Counted from the stretch's first letter, positions 1-9,142 are shown. The stretch: 64,000 nucleotides of DNA from Mesorhizobium comanense (GCF_005503535.1 NZ_SCNN01000006.1:186001-250000), one strand, 5' to 3'. A program made the numbers and translations. The notes: generated from the sequence alone by a model not told the origin.

Positions 1-503
1 CGAAGGACTTCCAGCCGACCAATCTGGAAGTGACCTCCATCGATGTCGGCAACCCGGCCACCAATGTCATTGCGGCCAGGGCGACCGCCACCTTCAACAT
101 CCGCTTCAACGACAGCTGGACGGCCGAGACCGTGCAGGCCGAAATCCACAACCGCCTCGACCAGGCGGCCAGGCGCAGGAAGTACCGGCCGGGCAAGAAG
201 ACGCCCGTCGACTATGACCTGGTCTGGCGCGACCGGCCCAGCCATGTCTTCCTGACCCGCGACGACAAGCTGATCGGCACGCTTGCCGGCTCGATCAAGG
301 CCGCCATCGGCAAGGAGCCGGCGCTGTCGACCTCCGGCGGCACGTCGGATGCACGTTTCATCAAGGATTACTGCCCGGTGGTGGAGTTCGGCCTGGTCGG
401 CAAGACCATGCACATGGTCGACGAGCGCGTCGCGCTTGCCGATCTCGAAACGCTGACGCGGATCTACCAGCGCTTCATCGAAGACTGGTTCGGGCAGGGC
501 TGA
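1..503 (+). CDS. dapE: Succinyl-diaminopimelate desuccinylase, C-terminal part (cut by window start)
   Basis: This is the last ~167 residues of an M20-family zinc peptidase-like enzyme; the reading frame is open from base 3 and the start lies left of the window. DapE hydrolyses N-succinyl-LL-diaminopimelate in the cytoplasm during lysine and cell-wall precursor synthesis. Visible hallmarks are the segment STSGGTSDARF and the late MHMVDER motif, which carries a metal-ligand histidine. The first part is the end of the inserted dimerisation lid (ATFNIRFND). DapE sits next to truA, fmt and def, which is common in rhizobia. The partial length prevents checking the N-terminal zinc ligands. Confidence 0.93.
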   Translation, partial: KDFQPTNLEVTSIDVGNPATNVIAARATATFNIRFNDSWTAETVQAEIHNRLDQAARRRKYRPGKKTPVDYDLVWRDRPSHVFLTRDDKLIGTLAGSIKAAIGKEPALSTSGGTSDARFIKDYCPVVEFGLVGKTMHMVDERVALADLETLTRIYQRFIEDWFGQG

Positions 504-508
504 AGAGA

Positions 509-1141
509 ATGCTTTCGGCGGACGATACCCAAGCTTCGCTGAACGGCGCCTGGCGGCTGATGCTCGGCAAGGCCGACGGCCTGCGCCTGCTCGACCTGTC
601 GGCTGACGGTTTCTGGAATTCCTTTTTCGCCATCATCGTCGCCGCCCCGGCGCTGATCGTCGGCTGGGTCGGCATCGCCAACGAGATCGGTGACCCCGAC
701 GCGTTCGTGGGCCGCTTCAGCATGCTGTTGCGCCTGGCAGCGGTCGATATCGGCTCCTGGGTGCTGCCGTTGGTAGCGCTCGCTCTGGTCGCGCCGCGCG
801 CGGGCATCGGCGGCCGTTTCGTTCATTATGTCGTCGCCAGCAACTGGGCTTCGGCCATCACCGCCTGGCTGATGCTGCCATCGGCGCTGATCAGGCTTTT
901 CGTGTCGTCGGCGAGCCAGGTCTCGAGCCTCGTGTCGCTGCTGTTGTTTTCGCTGTCGATGGTGCTGACCTGGCGCATGACCAATGCGACGATCGGCAAG
1001 GGAGCGGCGGTCGGAACAGCCGTTTTCGTCAGCATGTTCATCGCTTCGCTGCTGGTGCTGTTCGGGCTGCAGATGCTGCTCGGCATCACCGTGCCGGACG
1101 ATGTCGGCGCCCAAAGCCTTTCCGGGTTCTTCCCCGGATAG
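509..1141 (+). CDS. Polytopic inner-membrane protein of unknown function
   Basis: A 210-aa protein starts 5 bases after the dapE stop, so it is probably cotranscribed with it. After a ~35-residue cytoplasmic-looking N-terminus it shows about five hydrophobic segments (roughly residues 38-60, 72-95, 105-130, 133-152 and 160-190). No catalytic or transport motif is visible. A membrane protein at this place, between dapE and truA, is familiar in rhizobia, but I cannot name its function. Its stop lies 19 bases from the convergent truA stop. Confidence 0.8.
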   Translation: MLSADDTQASLNGAWRLMLGKADGLRLLDLSADGFWNSFFAIIVAAPALIVGWVGIANEIGDPDAFVGRFSMLLRLAAVDIGSWVLPLVALALVAPRAGIGGRFVHYVVASNWASAITAWLMLPSALIRLFVSSASQVSSLVSLLLFSLSMVLTWRMTNATIGKGAAVGTAVFVSMFIASLLVLFGLQMLLGITVPDDVGAQSLSGFFPG

Positions 1142-1160
1142 GGCCTTCCTGTGTTCCGTC

Positions 1161-1910
1161 CTATTCCGGATAGTCGACGCCGGTAAGAAAAAGCCCGTCG
1201 GGCGGCGCCACCTGGCCGCAGGCGGCGCGATCGTGCGCTTCGAGTGCCGCCTTGAGGTCGGCTGCGCTCCAGCCGCCGTCGCCGACACGCTTAAGCGAGC
1301 CGACCATGGAACGGACCTGATTGTGCAGGAATGAGCGTGCCGAGGCTCTGACCTCGATCATGTCGCCGACCCTTTCCACGTCGAGACGTTCCAGTGTCCG
1401 GACCGGGCTGTTGGCCTGGCACTGCGTGGAACGGAAGGTGGTGAAGTCGTGCCGTCCGAGCAGCACCTTCGCCGCCTCGTGCATGGCGTCGGCATCGAGC
1501 CGCTTCGGCACCCACCACACCTTGCCCTTTTCCAGCGCGGCGGGCGCGCGGCGGTTGAGGATGCGGTAGAGATAGTGCCGGCCGGTGGCCGAGAAGCGCG
1601 CGTCGAAATCGTCGGCGACGGGCGTGGCCTTGAGAATGGCGACATGCGCGCCGGCAGCCTGCAGGTGCGCGTTGATGGCATCGCGCACCTTGTCGCCGGC
1701 CCACGCCTTGGCGAGGTCGGCATGCGCCACCTGGGCGGTTGCATGCACGCCGGCGTCGGTGCGGCCGGCGGCACGTGTCCGCACCGCCTCGCCACTGAAT
1801 TTTTCGATCGCCTGTTCGATCGCCTGCTGCACCGAAGGCTGATCGGCCTGATGCTGCCAGCCGGCGAACAGGCTGCCGTCATATTCGATGTCGAGACGAA
1901 AACGCGGCAT
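1161..1910 (-). CDS. truA: tRNA pseudouridine(38-40) synthase
   Basis: The 249-aa protein has the normal TruA length. It converts U38, U39 and U40 of the tRNA anticodon arm to pseudouridine. The diagnostic GRTDAGVHA motif is at residues 49-57 and contains the catalytic aspartate D52. The N-terminus ([12 protein letters not shown]) and the distal [11 protein letters not shown] block are typical. It is the last gene of the def-fmt-truA neighbourhood, which here is interrupted by a GNAT gene and a toxin-antitoxin pair. Confidence 0.96.
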   Translation of the reverse strand: MPRFRLDIEYDGSLFAGWQHQADQPSVQQAIEQAIEKFSGEAVRTRAAGRTDAGVHATAQVAHADLAKAWAGDKVRDAINAHLQAAGAHVAILKATPVADDFDARFSATGRHYLYRILNRRAPAALEKGKVWWVPKRLDADAMHEAAKVLLGRHDFTTFRSTQCQANSPVRTLERLDVERVGDMIEVRASARSFLHNQVRSMVGSLKRVGDGGWSAADLKAALEAHDRAACGQVAPPDGLFLTGVDYPE

Positions 1911-1933
1911 GCCGGCCAGCTATATGCTTTCGC

Positions 1934-2440
1934 CTAAGCGGCGAGGGCGGTGAAGGCGGAGGCGTAGACCAGCCTGCCGGCTTCCGGAGCGTCGCCCCAG
2001 GCCAGTGCCTGCAGCGCCTCGCCCTGATATTCGGTCTCGAATTTCTCGGCGCGCTCATGGCTGTAGCCGAAACGGCCGTAATAGGCCGGATCGCCCAGCA
2101 CCACGGCAAGCGTCTCGCCGGCCTCCTTGAGCCGGATGTGAGCTTCGCGGATCAGAGCGCCGCCGATGCCGCTGCCATGGAACGAGGGTTCCACCGCCAG
2201 CGGCGCGAGTGCTACGGCCGCGAAACGCTTGCCGCCATTCTGGACGAACAGCCGCGAAAACAGGATATGGCCGACCACCTGTCCGTCTTCTTCGGCGACC
2301 AGTTCGGCGACGGCGTCGCCGCCGGTGACCAACGCGTCGACCAGGCCAGCCTCAGCCTGCTGGCCGAAAGCGTGTTCCTCGACGAGGCGGATAGCCTCGC
2401 GATCCCGCGGCGTCGCCGCGCGTATCGACATCATGCTCAT
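1934..2440 (-). CDS. GNAT-family N-acetyltransferase
   Basis: The 168-aa protein has a GNAT fold. The acetyl-CoA pyrophosphate loop is seen in [13 protein letters not shown] (about residues 90-102), followed by the family block [14 protein letters not shown] (about 113-126). This second block is typical of the YhbS-like subgroup of predicted acetyltransferases. The substrate is unknown. The start codon overlaps the fmt stop by four bases (ATGA), so the gene is translationally coupled to fmt. truA follows 23 bases downstream. Confidence 0.88.
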   Translation of the reverse strand: MSMMSIRAATPRDREAIRLVEEHAFGQQAEAGLVDALVTGGDAVAELVAEEDGQVVGHILFSRLFVQNGGKRFAAVALAPLAVEPSFHGSGIGGALIREAHIRLKEAGETLAVVLGDPAYYGRFGYSHERAEKFETEYQGEALQALAWGDAPEAGRLVYASAFTALAA

Positions 2441-3390
2441 GACAATTTCATTCCTTTTTCGATCTTGGCTCCGCGCAGGAATTCCGACGCGGCGGCAGGC
2501 TTTCCGCCCGCACGTTGAACTTCGACCAGCCTGACCGCGCCCGCCCCGCAGGCGACCGTCAGCCGGTCATCGAGAATTCCTCCCGACTCGCCCAAATCTT
2601 CCGGACGCGATAGGTCATCCGATAGTGTCGAGCGAAGCAGTTTCAGCCGTTCCTGGCGGCCGCCAATGTCAATTTCGCACCAGGCGCCGGGAAACGGCGA
2701 CAGGCCACGAATGTGGTTGTGGACCTCGACGGCAGGCCGTGTCCAATCCACGCGCGTCTCGGATTTATCGATTTTTCTGGCATAAGTCACCCCTTCCGCC
2801 GTTTGCGGGGCAAATGTCAGGGTGTTCCGTTCCAGTCCGGCCAGTGCCTCCACGATCAGCGCGGCACCGATACCCATCAGCCGATCATGCAGTTCGCCAG
2901 CTGTCATATCGGGGTCGATGGCGCATTTTTCAACCAGTCCCACCGGTCCGGTGTCGAGGCCTTCCTCCATGCGCATCACCATCATGCCGGTCTCGGCGTC
3001 TCCGGCCATGATGGCGCGCTGTATGGGGGCGGCGCCGCGCCAGCGCGGCAGAAGCGATGCATGGCCGTTGATGCAGGCCAGCCGGGGCGCATCCAGGACG
3101 GCCTTCGGCAGGAGCAGGCCGTAGGCGACGACCACGGCGACATCGGCGCCAAGCGCGCGAAAGGCAGCCTGCTCGGCCTCGCCCTTGAGCAATGTCGGCG
3201 TGCGCACCTCGATGCCAAGCCGTTCCGCCTCGCCTTGCACCGGCGACGGCGTCAGTTCCAGTCCGCGCCGGCCGGCCGCGCGTGGCGGCTGCGTGTAGAT
3301 GGCCGCGACCTCATGGCCGGCCCCGGCGATCGCGCGCAACGTCGGCACCGAAAATTCCGGCGTGCCCATGAAGATGACGCGAAGGGGCAT
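2437..3390 (-). CDS. fmt: Methionyl-tRNA formyltransferase
   Basis: Fmt formylates initiator Met-tRNA using 10-formyltetrahydrofolate. The start chosen at 3390 gives [16 protein letters not shown], the standard Fmt N-terminus; the frame stays open 60 bases further upstream without homology. The 317-aa length is normal. The catalytic triad is visible as N108 and H110 in [10 protein letters not shown] and D146 in EGLDTGPV. The [13 protein letters not shown] stretch is also present. Fmt is normally paired directly with def. Here def lies about 1.1 kb upstream, separated by a toxin-antitoxin module and a small gene on the other strand. Confidence 0.97.
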   Translation of the reverse strand: MPLRVIFMGTPEFSVPTLRAIAGAGHEVAAIYTQPPRAAGRRGLELTPSPVQGEAERLGIEVRTPTLLKGEAEQAAFRALGADVAVVVAYGLLLPKAVLDAPRLACINGHASLLPRWRGAAPIQRAIMAGDAETGMMVMRMEEGLDTGPVGLVEKCAIDPDMTAGELHDRLMGIGAALIVEALAGLERNTLTFAPQTAEGVTYARKIDKSETRVDWTRPAVEVHNHIRGLSPFPGAWCEIDIGGRQERLKLLRSTLSDDLSRPEDLGESGGILDDRLTVACGAGAVRLVEVQRAGGKPAAASEFLRGAKIEKGMKLS

Positions 3391-3433
3391 TCTGTCCTGC
3401 AATCCTGTTTCCGCGCCTGCAACGCCAATTGGC

Positions 3434-3859
3434 TCAGGCGCTCGCTTCAAACGGGTTTACGATCTTCAGGTCAAGCCCGTCGAAGTCGCGGACATTGCGC
3501 GTTGCAAGCGTCGCATCATGGGCGAGACAGATCGCGGCGATCATGGCGTCGGAAAAGCTTATCGGCCGGCCGATATTCTCCCGCGTTGCCCGAAGCTTGC
3601 CTGCCAGACGGGGAACAGGGCCGACGAATTCGACGATGCGACCCGAAAATTGCTTCGAGATCAGGTGGTCAAGAGCACGAACATGGCGATCTGAACCGGT
3701 CTTGTTCAGAAACCTCTCAGCCCCGAAAGACTGCTCCATGACGACAGGGCCGCACAGATAGAGATCGAGCAGATCCTGTCTGCGAAACCACTCAACAACG
3801 TTTGGATCAGGTGCAGGCCGGCTCGCCTCTGAGACGACATTCGTATCGAGGACGATCAC
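3434..3859 (-). CDS. Type II toxin, PIN-domain ribonuclease (VapC/FitB family)
   Basis: The 141-aa PIN-domain protein has the four expected acidic residues of a metal-dependent RNase: D5 (LDTN), E42, D104 (SFSDAMIAA) and D125 (TRNVRDF). The C-terminal TRNVRDF signature is typical of the FitB-like subgroup. The start overlaps the antitoxin stop by four bases, as expected for a cotranscribed pair. The gene ends 43 bases before fmt on the same strand, so read-through into fmt is possible. Base composition looks less GC-rich than the flanking housekeeping genes, which fits horizontal acquisition. Confidence 0.92.
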   Translation of the reverse strand: MIVLDTNVVSEASRPAPDPNVVEWFRRQDLLDLYLCGPVVMEQSFGAERFLNKTGSDRHVRALDHLISKQFSGRIVEFVGPVPRLAGKLRATRENIGRPISFSDAMIAAICLAHDATLATRNVRDFDGLDLKIVNPFEASA

Positions 3860-4143
3860 CCGAAATCCTCAACGGGGCGGCCAAAGTCACGTTTTCTTTC
3901 TGCTTCGATCTCGTCCATCATCTGAGCAAATTCTTCGCTGATTGCGTTTTCCGATGCGAAGGCAGCGCGAATCGCATCCCAAGCCGAAAGGCTCGGCTCC
4001 AGCCTACCCTCCTTTTCCGCAACCATACCTTTTCGCAGCAGATCGATCGCCTTGATCGAGAGGCTTTGACCACCCTTGCGTGCCGCCTGCTCGATTTCAT
4101 GCTTCAGCGGCTCGGGAATATCCCTGATCAACATATCGCCCAT
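3856..4143 (-). CDS. Ribbon-helix-helix antitoxin of the PIN toxin (FitA/VapB-like)
   Basis: The protein begins MGDMLIRDIPEPL and is 95 aa with the start at 4143, which has a strong Shine-Dalgarno GGAGG about 6 bases upstream. A start 45 bases earlier is possible but lies across the putative operator and lacks such a site. The N-terminal ~45 residues fit a ribbon-helix-helix DNA-binding fold (MLIRDIP strand, then two helices). The acidic C-terminal tail is the likely toxin-binding segment. It should neutralise the adjacent toxin and repress its own promoter. Confidence 0.88.
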   Translation of the reverse strand: MGDMLIRDIPEPLKHEIEQAARKGGQSLSIKAIDLLRKGMVAEKEGRLEPSLSAWDAIRAAFASENAISEEFAQMMDEIEAERKRDFGRPVEDFG

Positions 4144-4153
4144 CGGAACCTCC

Positions 4154-4172
4154 GTTGATATCAACGATATCA
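4154..4172. promoter_or_regulatory. Putative antitoxin operator (palindrome and direct repeat)
   Basis: GTTGATATCAAC (4154-4165) is a perfect 12-base palindrome. GATATCA occurs twice with 9-base spacing (4157-4163 and 4166-4172). The site lies 11 bases upstream of the antitoxin start. Ribbon-helix-helix antitoxins bind short inverted or direct repeats at this position, so autoregulation by the antitoxin-toxin complex is inferred. Confidence 0.6.
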
Positions 4173-4262
4173 TTGGAGGCCTATGCATACAAGAAGAGCG
4201 ATAAGTCTACCCCTCCGCGAACGCGATAAACTGTGAAGCTTGTCTCGCCTAAGGAGCTTCAT

Positions 4263-4520
4263 ATGGAGCGCGATCAACAGCATTCCGTAAAACATCGTCC
4301 GCCAATCGTCGAATTCAAATCGGTCGAGGAGCTCTATGAGAAAGGCGAATTGTCGAGGCGAAGGGAAAGCAATTTCGCCGTCTATGTCACGCCTCTGGTA
4401 GCAAGGGCGATCGTCATAGTCTTGATTTTCTCACCAGAGTCTCGTGCGCTCGCAATTGAAATCGGCGCGAGAGCAATCGAGATAGGCAAAGAACGGGTTC
4501 TGCGTGGCCTGCTGGAGTAA
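4263..4520 (+). CDS. Small hypothetical protein with one hydrophobic segment
   Basis: An 85-aa frame starts at ATG 4263, preceded by AAGGAG six bases upstream, which decides this start over a GTG 30 bases earlier. A charged N-terminal half (…EELYEKGELSRRRESN) is followed by a ~20-residue hydrophobic stretch (about residues 40-60) and an amphipathic tail. It is divergent from the antitoxin and converges on def with a 3-base gap. No family is recognised. With the toxin-antitoxin pair it forms a short insert between def and fmt. Confidence 0.5.
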   Translation: MERDQQHSVKHRPPIVEFKSVEELYEKGELSRRRESNFAVYVTPLVARAIVIVLIFSPESRALAIEIGARAIEIGKERVLRGLLE

Positions 4521-4523
4521 ATA

Positions 4524-5054
4524 CTATCCCACCAGCTTGCCCGGCGCCTTGTCCTTGGCCAGCTTCCTGAACTTCTTCACCACCATGTCGCGCTTCAGCT
4601 TCGAGATGTGGTCTATGAACAGCACCCCGTTGAGATGGTCGATCTCATGCTGCAGGCAGGTCGCCATCAGCCCTTCGGCTTCCATCTCCTGCAGCTTGCC
4701 GTCGCGGTCGAGATATTTCACCCGCACCGAAGCGGGGCGTTCGACCTCGGCGTAGTAGTCGGGGATAGACAGGCAGCCTTCCTCGTAGACGGACCGCGCC
4801 TCGGCGCTTTCCAGGATCTCAGGATTGATGAACACATGCGGCGCCGGCGTCTCGTCTTCCTTGGCGAGGTCGATGACCAGCATGCGCAGCGGCTCGCCGA
4901 TCTGGATCGCCGCCAGCCCGATGCCAGGCGCGTCATACATCGTCGCAAGCATGTCGTCGGCTAAGGTGCGCAAGGGAACATCGACGCGCTCCACCGGCTT
5001 GGAAACCTGGCGCAGGATGGGGTCGGGAAGAATGATGAGCGGCTTGATCGGCAT
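4524..5054 (-). CDS. def: Peptide deformylase
   Basis: The 176-aa enzyme removes the N-formyl group from nascent proteins. All three motifs are present: GIGLAAIQ (44-51), EGCLS (92-96, with metal-ligand C94) and HEIDH (136-140, with ligands H136 and H140 and catalytic E137). The start at 5054 gives [12 protein letters not shown] and has AGGTGGG upstream; the longer frame to 5090 has no support. It works with Fmt, from which it is separated here by the toxin-antitoxin insert. Confidence 0.97.
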   Translation of the reverse strand: MPIKPLIILPDPILRQVSKPVERVDVPLRTLADDMLATMYDAPGIGLAAIQIGEPLRMLVIDLAKEDETPAPHVFINPEILESAEARSVYEEGCLSIPDYYAEVERPASVRVKYLDRDGKLQEMEAEGLMATCLQHEIDHLNGVLFIDHISKLKRDMVVKKFRKLAKDKAPGKLVG

Positions 5055-5157
5055 GGCGTCCCACCTAAGACCTCCAGCGAAACGCGTCAACCGGGGTGCC
5101 TGGGGTGCGTTCCCGTTTTGATCTGTGCCAGGCCGACGAATCGGCTATGCTGTCCCG

Positions 5158-6423
5158 ATGAATGACGTGAGCACCATCCTTTCGGAACCCGTCGCCCGCC
5201 TTGGCGCGTCCACCATAACGCTCGGTCATGCGCTGGCCTTCGGGGCGCTCCTGTTCTTTGGTCTGTTCGCGGCGCTCGTCATTGCCTTGTGGCGGTCGGG
5301 CAAGGCGCGCGCGGTCGCGGCTGCCGAGGCCGCCGACCACGCCCGCGACGCCGAGGCGCGCATGGCCGGCATCCTGCAGGCGCAGGCGGAAATGCAGGGC
5401 CGAATGGGCGCCATCGCCGAAGTGTTCGGCGCCCGTCAGGCGGAGCTGACGCAGTCGATAGGCCAGCGCCTCGATGCCATGACCGGCCGCATCGGCCAGA
5501 CCATGACCGAACAGACGAAGTCGACGCATGAGAGCCTGGCCAAACTGCAGGAGCGTCTGGCCGTCATCGACACCGCGCAGGGCAACATCCAGTCGCTCGC
5601 TGGCCAGGTCGTGCAGTTGCAGGCGATCCTCTCCAACAAGCAGACGCGCGGCGCCTTTGGCCAGTCGCGCATGGAGGCGATCGTCGCCGACGGCCTGCCG
5701 CACGGCGCCTATGAATTTCAGGCCACCCTGTCGAACGGCAGCCGGCCGGATTGCCTGGTCAAAATGCCTAACAGTGCGCCCTCGCTCGCCATCGACGCCA
5801 AGTTTCCGCTAGAGGCCTGGAACGCCATCCGCGCCTCGGATGGTCCCGATCTGCAACGCGGCGCCGCGCAGGCCTTCCGCCGCGACATCGAGGTGCATAT
5901 TCGCGATATCGCCGAAAAATACCTGATCCAGGGCGAGACGCAGGACACCGCCTTCATGTTCGTGCCCTCGGAATCGGTGTTCGCCGAGATACACGAGAAT
6001 TTCGAGGCCGTGGTGCAGAAGGCGCATCGCGCCCGCGTCATCATCGTCTCGCCGTCGCTGCTGATGCTATCGATCCAGGTCATCCAGGCGATCCTGAAGG
6101 ACGCCCGGATGCGCGAACAGGCGCACCTGATCCAGGGCGAGGTGATCCGCCTGATGGAGGATGTTCAGCGGGTCGACGAGCGGGTGCGCAAACTGCAGGG
6201 CCATTTCGGCCAGTCGGCCAAGGACATCGAGGACATCCTCGTCTCGACCTCGAAAGTGACCAGGCGTGGCCAGAAGATCGAGGCGCTTGAGTTCGGCGCG
6301 CCGGCCGATGGCGAAGCCGAAACGCCAGCGCGGGTGCCGCCCGCCAGAGTGGACAACGCAACCCGCGCCGCTGATTCCAAGACCGGGCAGTTGAGGCTGA
6401 GGGTCGTCGAGGGCGACGACTGA
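5158..6423 (+). CDS. rmuC: DNA recombination protein RmuC homologue
   Basis: The 421-aa protein has an N-terminal membrane segment (about residues 21-43), then a long alanine-rich coiled coil (about 45-160), then the RmuC domain. Conserved-looking blocks include DGLPHGAYEFQ, LAIDAKFPLEAWN, FMFVPSESVFAEI and SPSLLMLSIQVIQ. RmuC-family proteins are predicted nuclease-fold proteins that limit recombination at inverted repeats. The start at ATG 5158 (MNDVST) is preferred to an upstream GTG. It is divergent from def. Confidence 0.92.
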   Translation: MNDVSTILSEPVARLGASTITLGHALAFGALLFFGLFAALVIALWRSGKARAVAAAEAADHARDAEARMAGILQAQAEMQGRMGAIAEVFGARQAELTQSIGQRLDAMTGRIGQTMTEQTKSTHESLAKLQERLAVIDTAQGNIQSLAGQVVQLQAILSNKQTRGAFGQSRMEAIVADGLPHGAYEFQATLSNGSRPDCLVKMPNSAPSLAIDAKFPLEAWNAIRASDGPDLQRGAAQAFRRDIEVHIRDIAEKYLIQGETQDTAFMFVPSESVFAEIHENFEAVVQKAHRARVIIVSPSLLMLSIQVIQAILKDARMREQAHLIQGEVIRLMEDVQRVDERVRKLQGHFGQSAKDIEDILVSTSKVTRRGQKIEALEFGAPADGEAETPARVPPARVDNATRAADSKTGQLRLRVVEGDD

Positions 6424-6441
6424 GCGTATGGCTCCAGGCGG

Positions 6442-7254
6442 CTAGACCTCTGCCACGATGACATGGGCCTGGATCTTTGCGGCGACCTCGCCGCTGCCGT
6501 GCTTCTCGGCAATCGCGGCGGCCGCATAGCCCGTTGCGGCATCCAGCCCACCGGGCTTTCGCGCCTCGATCTCCGTGCGAAGGACCGTGCCCCTGCAAAA
6601 TGCCATGGCCGGCAGGTCGGGCGAGGATGCGCGGCTCTGCTCCGCTTTCGTTTCGATCGTCACGCCGGAGAAGCCAGCGTCCGCAAGGTCGCGGCGGATC
6701 AGCGCCGTGTCGTGATAGCCGTGCGGCGTGCGGGCCAGGAAACGCGGCGGATCTTCGGGGAAAATTTCTGCCAGGGCCTTTGTCACGTCATCGGCGAAGA
6801 CGTTGTCCTCGATGCGATCCCACACGTTGAACACGAAATGTCCGCCTGGTCTTAGCACCCGCCTTGCTTCCTTGTAGGCCGCGACGCGGTCGGGAAAGAA
6901 CATGGCGCCGAACTGGCAGCAGACGACATCGAAGGCGGCGTCCTCGAACGGCAGCGCCATGGCGTCCGCCTGGCGCCATTCGATACGGCTGTCGGCAGCC
7001 TGCCGCGAAGCCGCGTAGTCGAGCATCGGCTGGTTGAGATCGGTCACGACGTAGCGTGTGCCGGGCAGAAGTCCGGGCGCCAGTTCTCGGGTGACGACGC
7101 CGGTGCCGGCCGCGATCTCCAGTACCGCGTTCGGCGAAAAGGCGGCAACCCGCTCCGCCATGTCCCGTGCGTAAGGCGCGAAGATCAAAGGCACCATGTA
7201 GCGGTCGTAGTTTTCCGGAATAGAGCCTGCAAAGAGCTTGTCGGCTTCGAGCAT
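6442..7254 (-). CDS. Class I SAM-dependent methyltransferase
   Basis: The 270-aa protein carries the SAM-binding glycine motif VLEIAAGTGVVT (about residues 45-56), an acidic motif II region (VVTDLN), and a motif VVCCQFGAMFFPD typical of the Methyltransf_11/UbiE-like group. RVLRPGGHFVFNVWD is also characteristic. The substrate cannot be told. AAGGGGG precedes the start. The gene converges with rmuC (18-base gap) and is followed upstream by the GFA gene on the same strand. Confidence 0.9.
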   Translation of the reverse strand: MLEADKLFAGSIPENYDRYMVPLIFAPYARDMAERVAAFSPNAVLEIAAGTGVVTRELAPGLLPGTRYVVTDLNQPMLDYAASRQAADSRIEWRQADAMALPFEDAAFDVVCCQFGAMFFPDRVAAYKEARRVLRPGGHFVFNVWDRIEDNVFADDVTKALAEIFPEDPPRFLARTPHGYHDTALIRRDLADAGFSGVTIETKAEQSRASSPDLPAMAFCRGTVLRTEIEARKPGGLDAATGYAAAAIAEKHGSGEVAAKIQAHVIVAEV

Positions 7255-7314
7255 CGCAACCCCCTTCGTTTCATGATGCGCCTGCTGCCATATGCCCGTT
7301 CGAGAATGAGCGCC

Positions 7315-7719
7315 TCAGCGCTCTCCCTCGACCGTCGTCATCTCGAAATCCGGCAGCCAATGCAGCGCCGAGCGGTGCCATTTCTGCTGGCGCGGCACCA
7401 GATCCTCACGCTGCCGGGCGGTTCCCACCCTGACGCCATACACTTTCGGGCCATCCCCGACCGATGTCGCATAGAGATGCGAACCGCAATCACCACAGAA
7501 GGCCTGGGCGCGCTTGGCGCCGCTACCGCCGGTCTTGATGTAGACCCTCGGCTCGCCCCTTGTGATCCGGTAGTGATCCTGTGGCGCGGGAACCGTGACG
7601 CGAAACGCGGTGCCGGTCAGTTGCTGGCAATCCGTGCAGTGGCAGATCGAGGTCTTCTCCGGATCGACCTCGGCCTCATAGGTGATGGCGCCGCAATGGC
7701 ACCCGCCGTCGATCTTCAT
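7315..7719 (-). CDS. GFA-family (glutathione-dependent formaldehyde-activating enzyme-like) zinc protein
   Basis: The 134-aa protein shows the GFA/CENP-V fold cysteines: GGCHCGAITYE near the N-terminus, CHCTDCQQ at about residues 26-33, and CGDCGSHLY at about 95-103. These bind two zinc ions in this family. Only some members act on S-hydroxymethyl-glutathione, so the specific activity is uncertain. A clear GAGAGGAG ribosome-binding site precedes the ATG. Confidence 0.9.
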   Translation of the reverse strand: MKIDGGCHCGAITYEAEVDPEKTSICHCTDCQQLTGTAFRVTVPAPQDHYRITRGEPRVYIKTGGSGAKRAQAFCGDCGSHLYATSVGDGPKVYGVRVGTARQREDLVPRQQKWHRSALHWLPDFEMTTVEGER

Positions 7720-7786
7720 GGCTTGCTCCTCTCAAAGTCGATTTCCCGATCTTAACGACCAAGGGCAACGAGGCAAAGCCGTGACG

Positions 7787-8752
7787 CTATTCCGCCACCG
7801 GATCGGAAGCAGCCTCGATCATCCGGCGCCGCTGCTCCCAGGTGCCCGATGTCTGCGGCTTGACGAACAGCCGTGTGATCTCGGGCATCTCCTGCTTCAG
7901 CCGCGCCTCGAGGCGCTCGACGCAGGCTTCGATCTCCGGCGCCGCCAGATGGTCCTCGAATTCTATGCTGAGGCCGGCGACGATTTCCTCCGGACCCATG
8001 TGGACGGTGAGCACGCCATTCGCCCGCTGCACCGCCGGGTCCTGTTGCGCGATCGCCAGCACCCGCCTCTGCACCTCCGGCGAGGCCGGCTCACCGATCA
8101 GCAGGCCCTTGCTTTCGCGTGCCAGGAAGATGGCCGTGGCGCCGAGGATGAACGCGATGCCGATCGATGCGGCGCCGTCGAGTTCCGGCATTTCCAGCAG
8201 TTCCGCCGCCAATATGCCGGCAAAGGCGACGATCAGGCCCAGAAGTGCCGCACTGTCTTCGAACAGCACGGTATAGACGCTGGGGTCCTTGCTCGATTGC
8301 ACCGCCTGCAGCCAGCCCTGCTTGCCTTTCTCGCGGCGGAATTCCTTCAGCGCCACCAGCCAGGAGCTGCCTTCGAACAGGAAGGACAGGCCCAGAACGA
8401 TATAGTTGACCTTGACGTTGGCGACAGGTTCCGGCGCCATGATGTGGATGATGCCCTCGTAGAACGACACGCCCGCGCCCAGCGCGAAGACCAGCAGGGC
8501 GACGATGAAGCTCCAGAAATAGAGTTCACGGCCATGCCCCAGCGGATGCGTGCGGTCGGCAGGGCGCGCGGCGCGGTGCATGCCGTAGAGCAGCAGCCCA
8601 CCATTGCCGGTATCGACCAGCGAATGCACACCTTCCGACAGCATCGCCGAACTGCCGGTGAAGAACGCGGCGGCGAACTTCGTCAGCGCGATGGCCAGAT
8701 TGCCTGCCAGCGCCGCGTAGATGACCGTTCTGGAGCCGCCATGCCCCGCCAT
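7787..8752 (-). CDS. Cation diffusion facilitator family metal exporter
   Basis: With the start at 8752 (MAGHGGSRTVIYAA; GAGAGGA seven bases upstream) the protein is 321 aa. The frame extends to 8926 but that N-terminus has no family features. It has about six membrane helices in the first 215 residues. Metal-site signatures are EGVHSLVDTGNG in helix 2 and HPLGHGRELYFWSF after it, both typical of CDF transporters. The C-terminal ~90 residues form the cytoplasmic domain (HMGPEEIVAGLSIEF). It probably exports Zn2+, Co2+ or a similar divalent ion by proton exchange. Confidence 0.92.
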   Translation of the reverse strand: MAGHGGSRTVIYAALAGNLAIALTKFAAAFFTGSSAMLSEGVHSLVDTGNGGLLLYGMHRAARPADRTHPLGHGRELYFWSFIVALLVFALGAGVSFYEGIIHIMAPEPVANVKVNYIVLGLSFLFEGSSWLVALKEFRREKGKQGWLQAVQSSKDPSVYTVLFEDSAALLGLIVAFAGILAAELLEMPELDGAASIGIAFILGATAIFLARESKGLLIGEPASPEVQRRVLAIAQQDPAVQRANGVLTVHMGPEEIVAGLSIEFEDHLAAPEIEACVERLEARLKQEMPEITRLFVKPQTSGTWEQRRRMIEAASDPVAE

Positions 8753-8987
8753 CGGGTTCCTCTCTGTGTCCGATTGCATGGAGCTTAGCCGCCGACCCGC
8801 CGAAGCTCCATATCCATCCTGAACGCATGAGAAGCATGTCCGTTCAGCCATATATCGTCCGACGACGCGCTTCCCGTCGTCCAAACCGGTTGACAGGCAT
8901 CCTGAGCGCCGGATCGCGGGAAACATCCCCTTGCTTACGGACCTTTCTCTTGTTTCACTTCATGTCCCGCAACCGGAGGAACGAATC

Positions 8988-9113
8988 ATGGCTAAAGGCG
9001 CGATGAAAGCAGGCAAGGAAGCCCGCAAACCGAAAAAGGATGCCAAGAAGCCAGCGGCTGCTCCTGCGCTGAAGGCGGCGCCGGTCAAGGCGATGCGCCT
9101 CAAGGAAAAGTAG
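8988..9113 (+). CDS. Tiny lysine/alanine/proline-rich basic protein
   Basis: A 41-aa protein begins MAKGAMKAGKEARKPKK and contains 12 lysines, with an Ala/Pro-rich middle, like the tails of histone H1-type proteins. The start at 8988 is chosen because GGAGG lies 8 bases upstream; the frame stays open to 8931. Base use and the strong ribosome site suggest a real gene. A role as a nucleoid- or RNA-binding peptide is inference only. Confidence 0.6.
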   Translation: MAKGAMKAGKEARKPKKDAKKPAAAPALKAAPVKAMRLKEK

Positions 9114-9142
9114 GCCACGGCGACCCTGTATGGCAGGATCAT

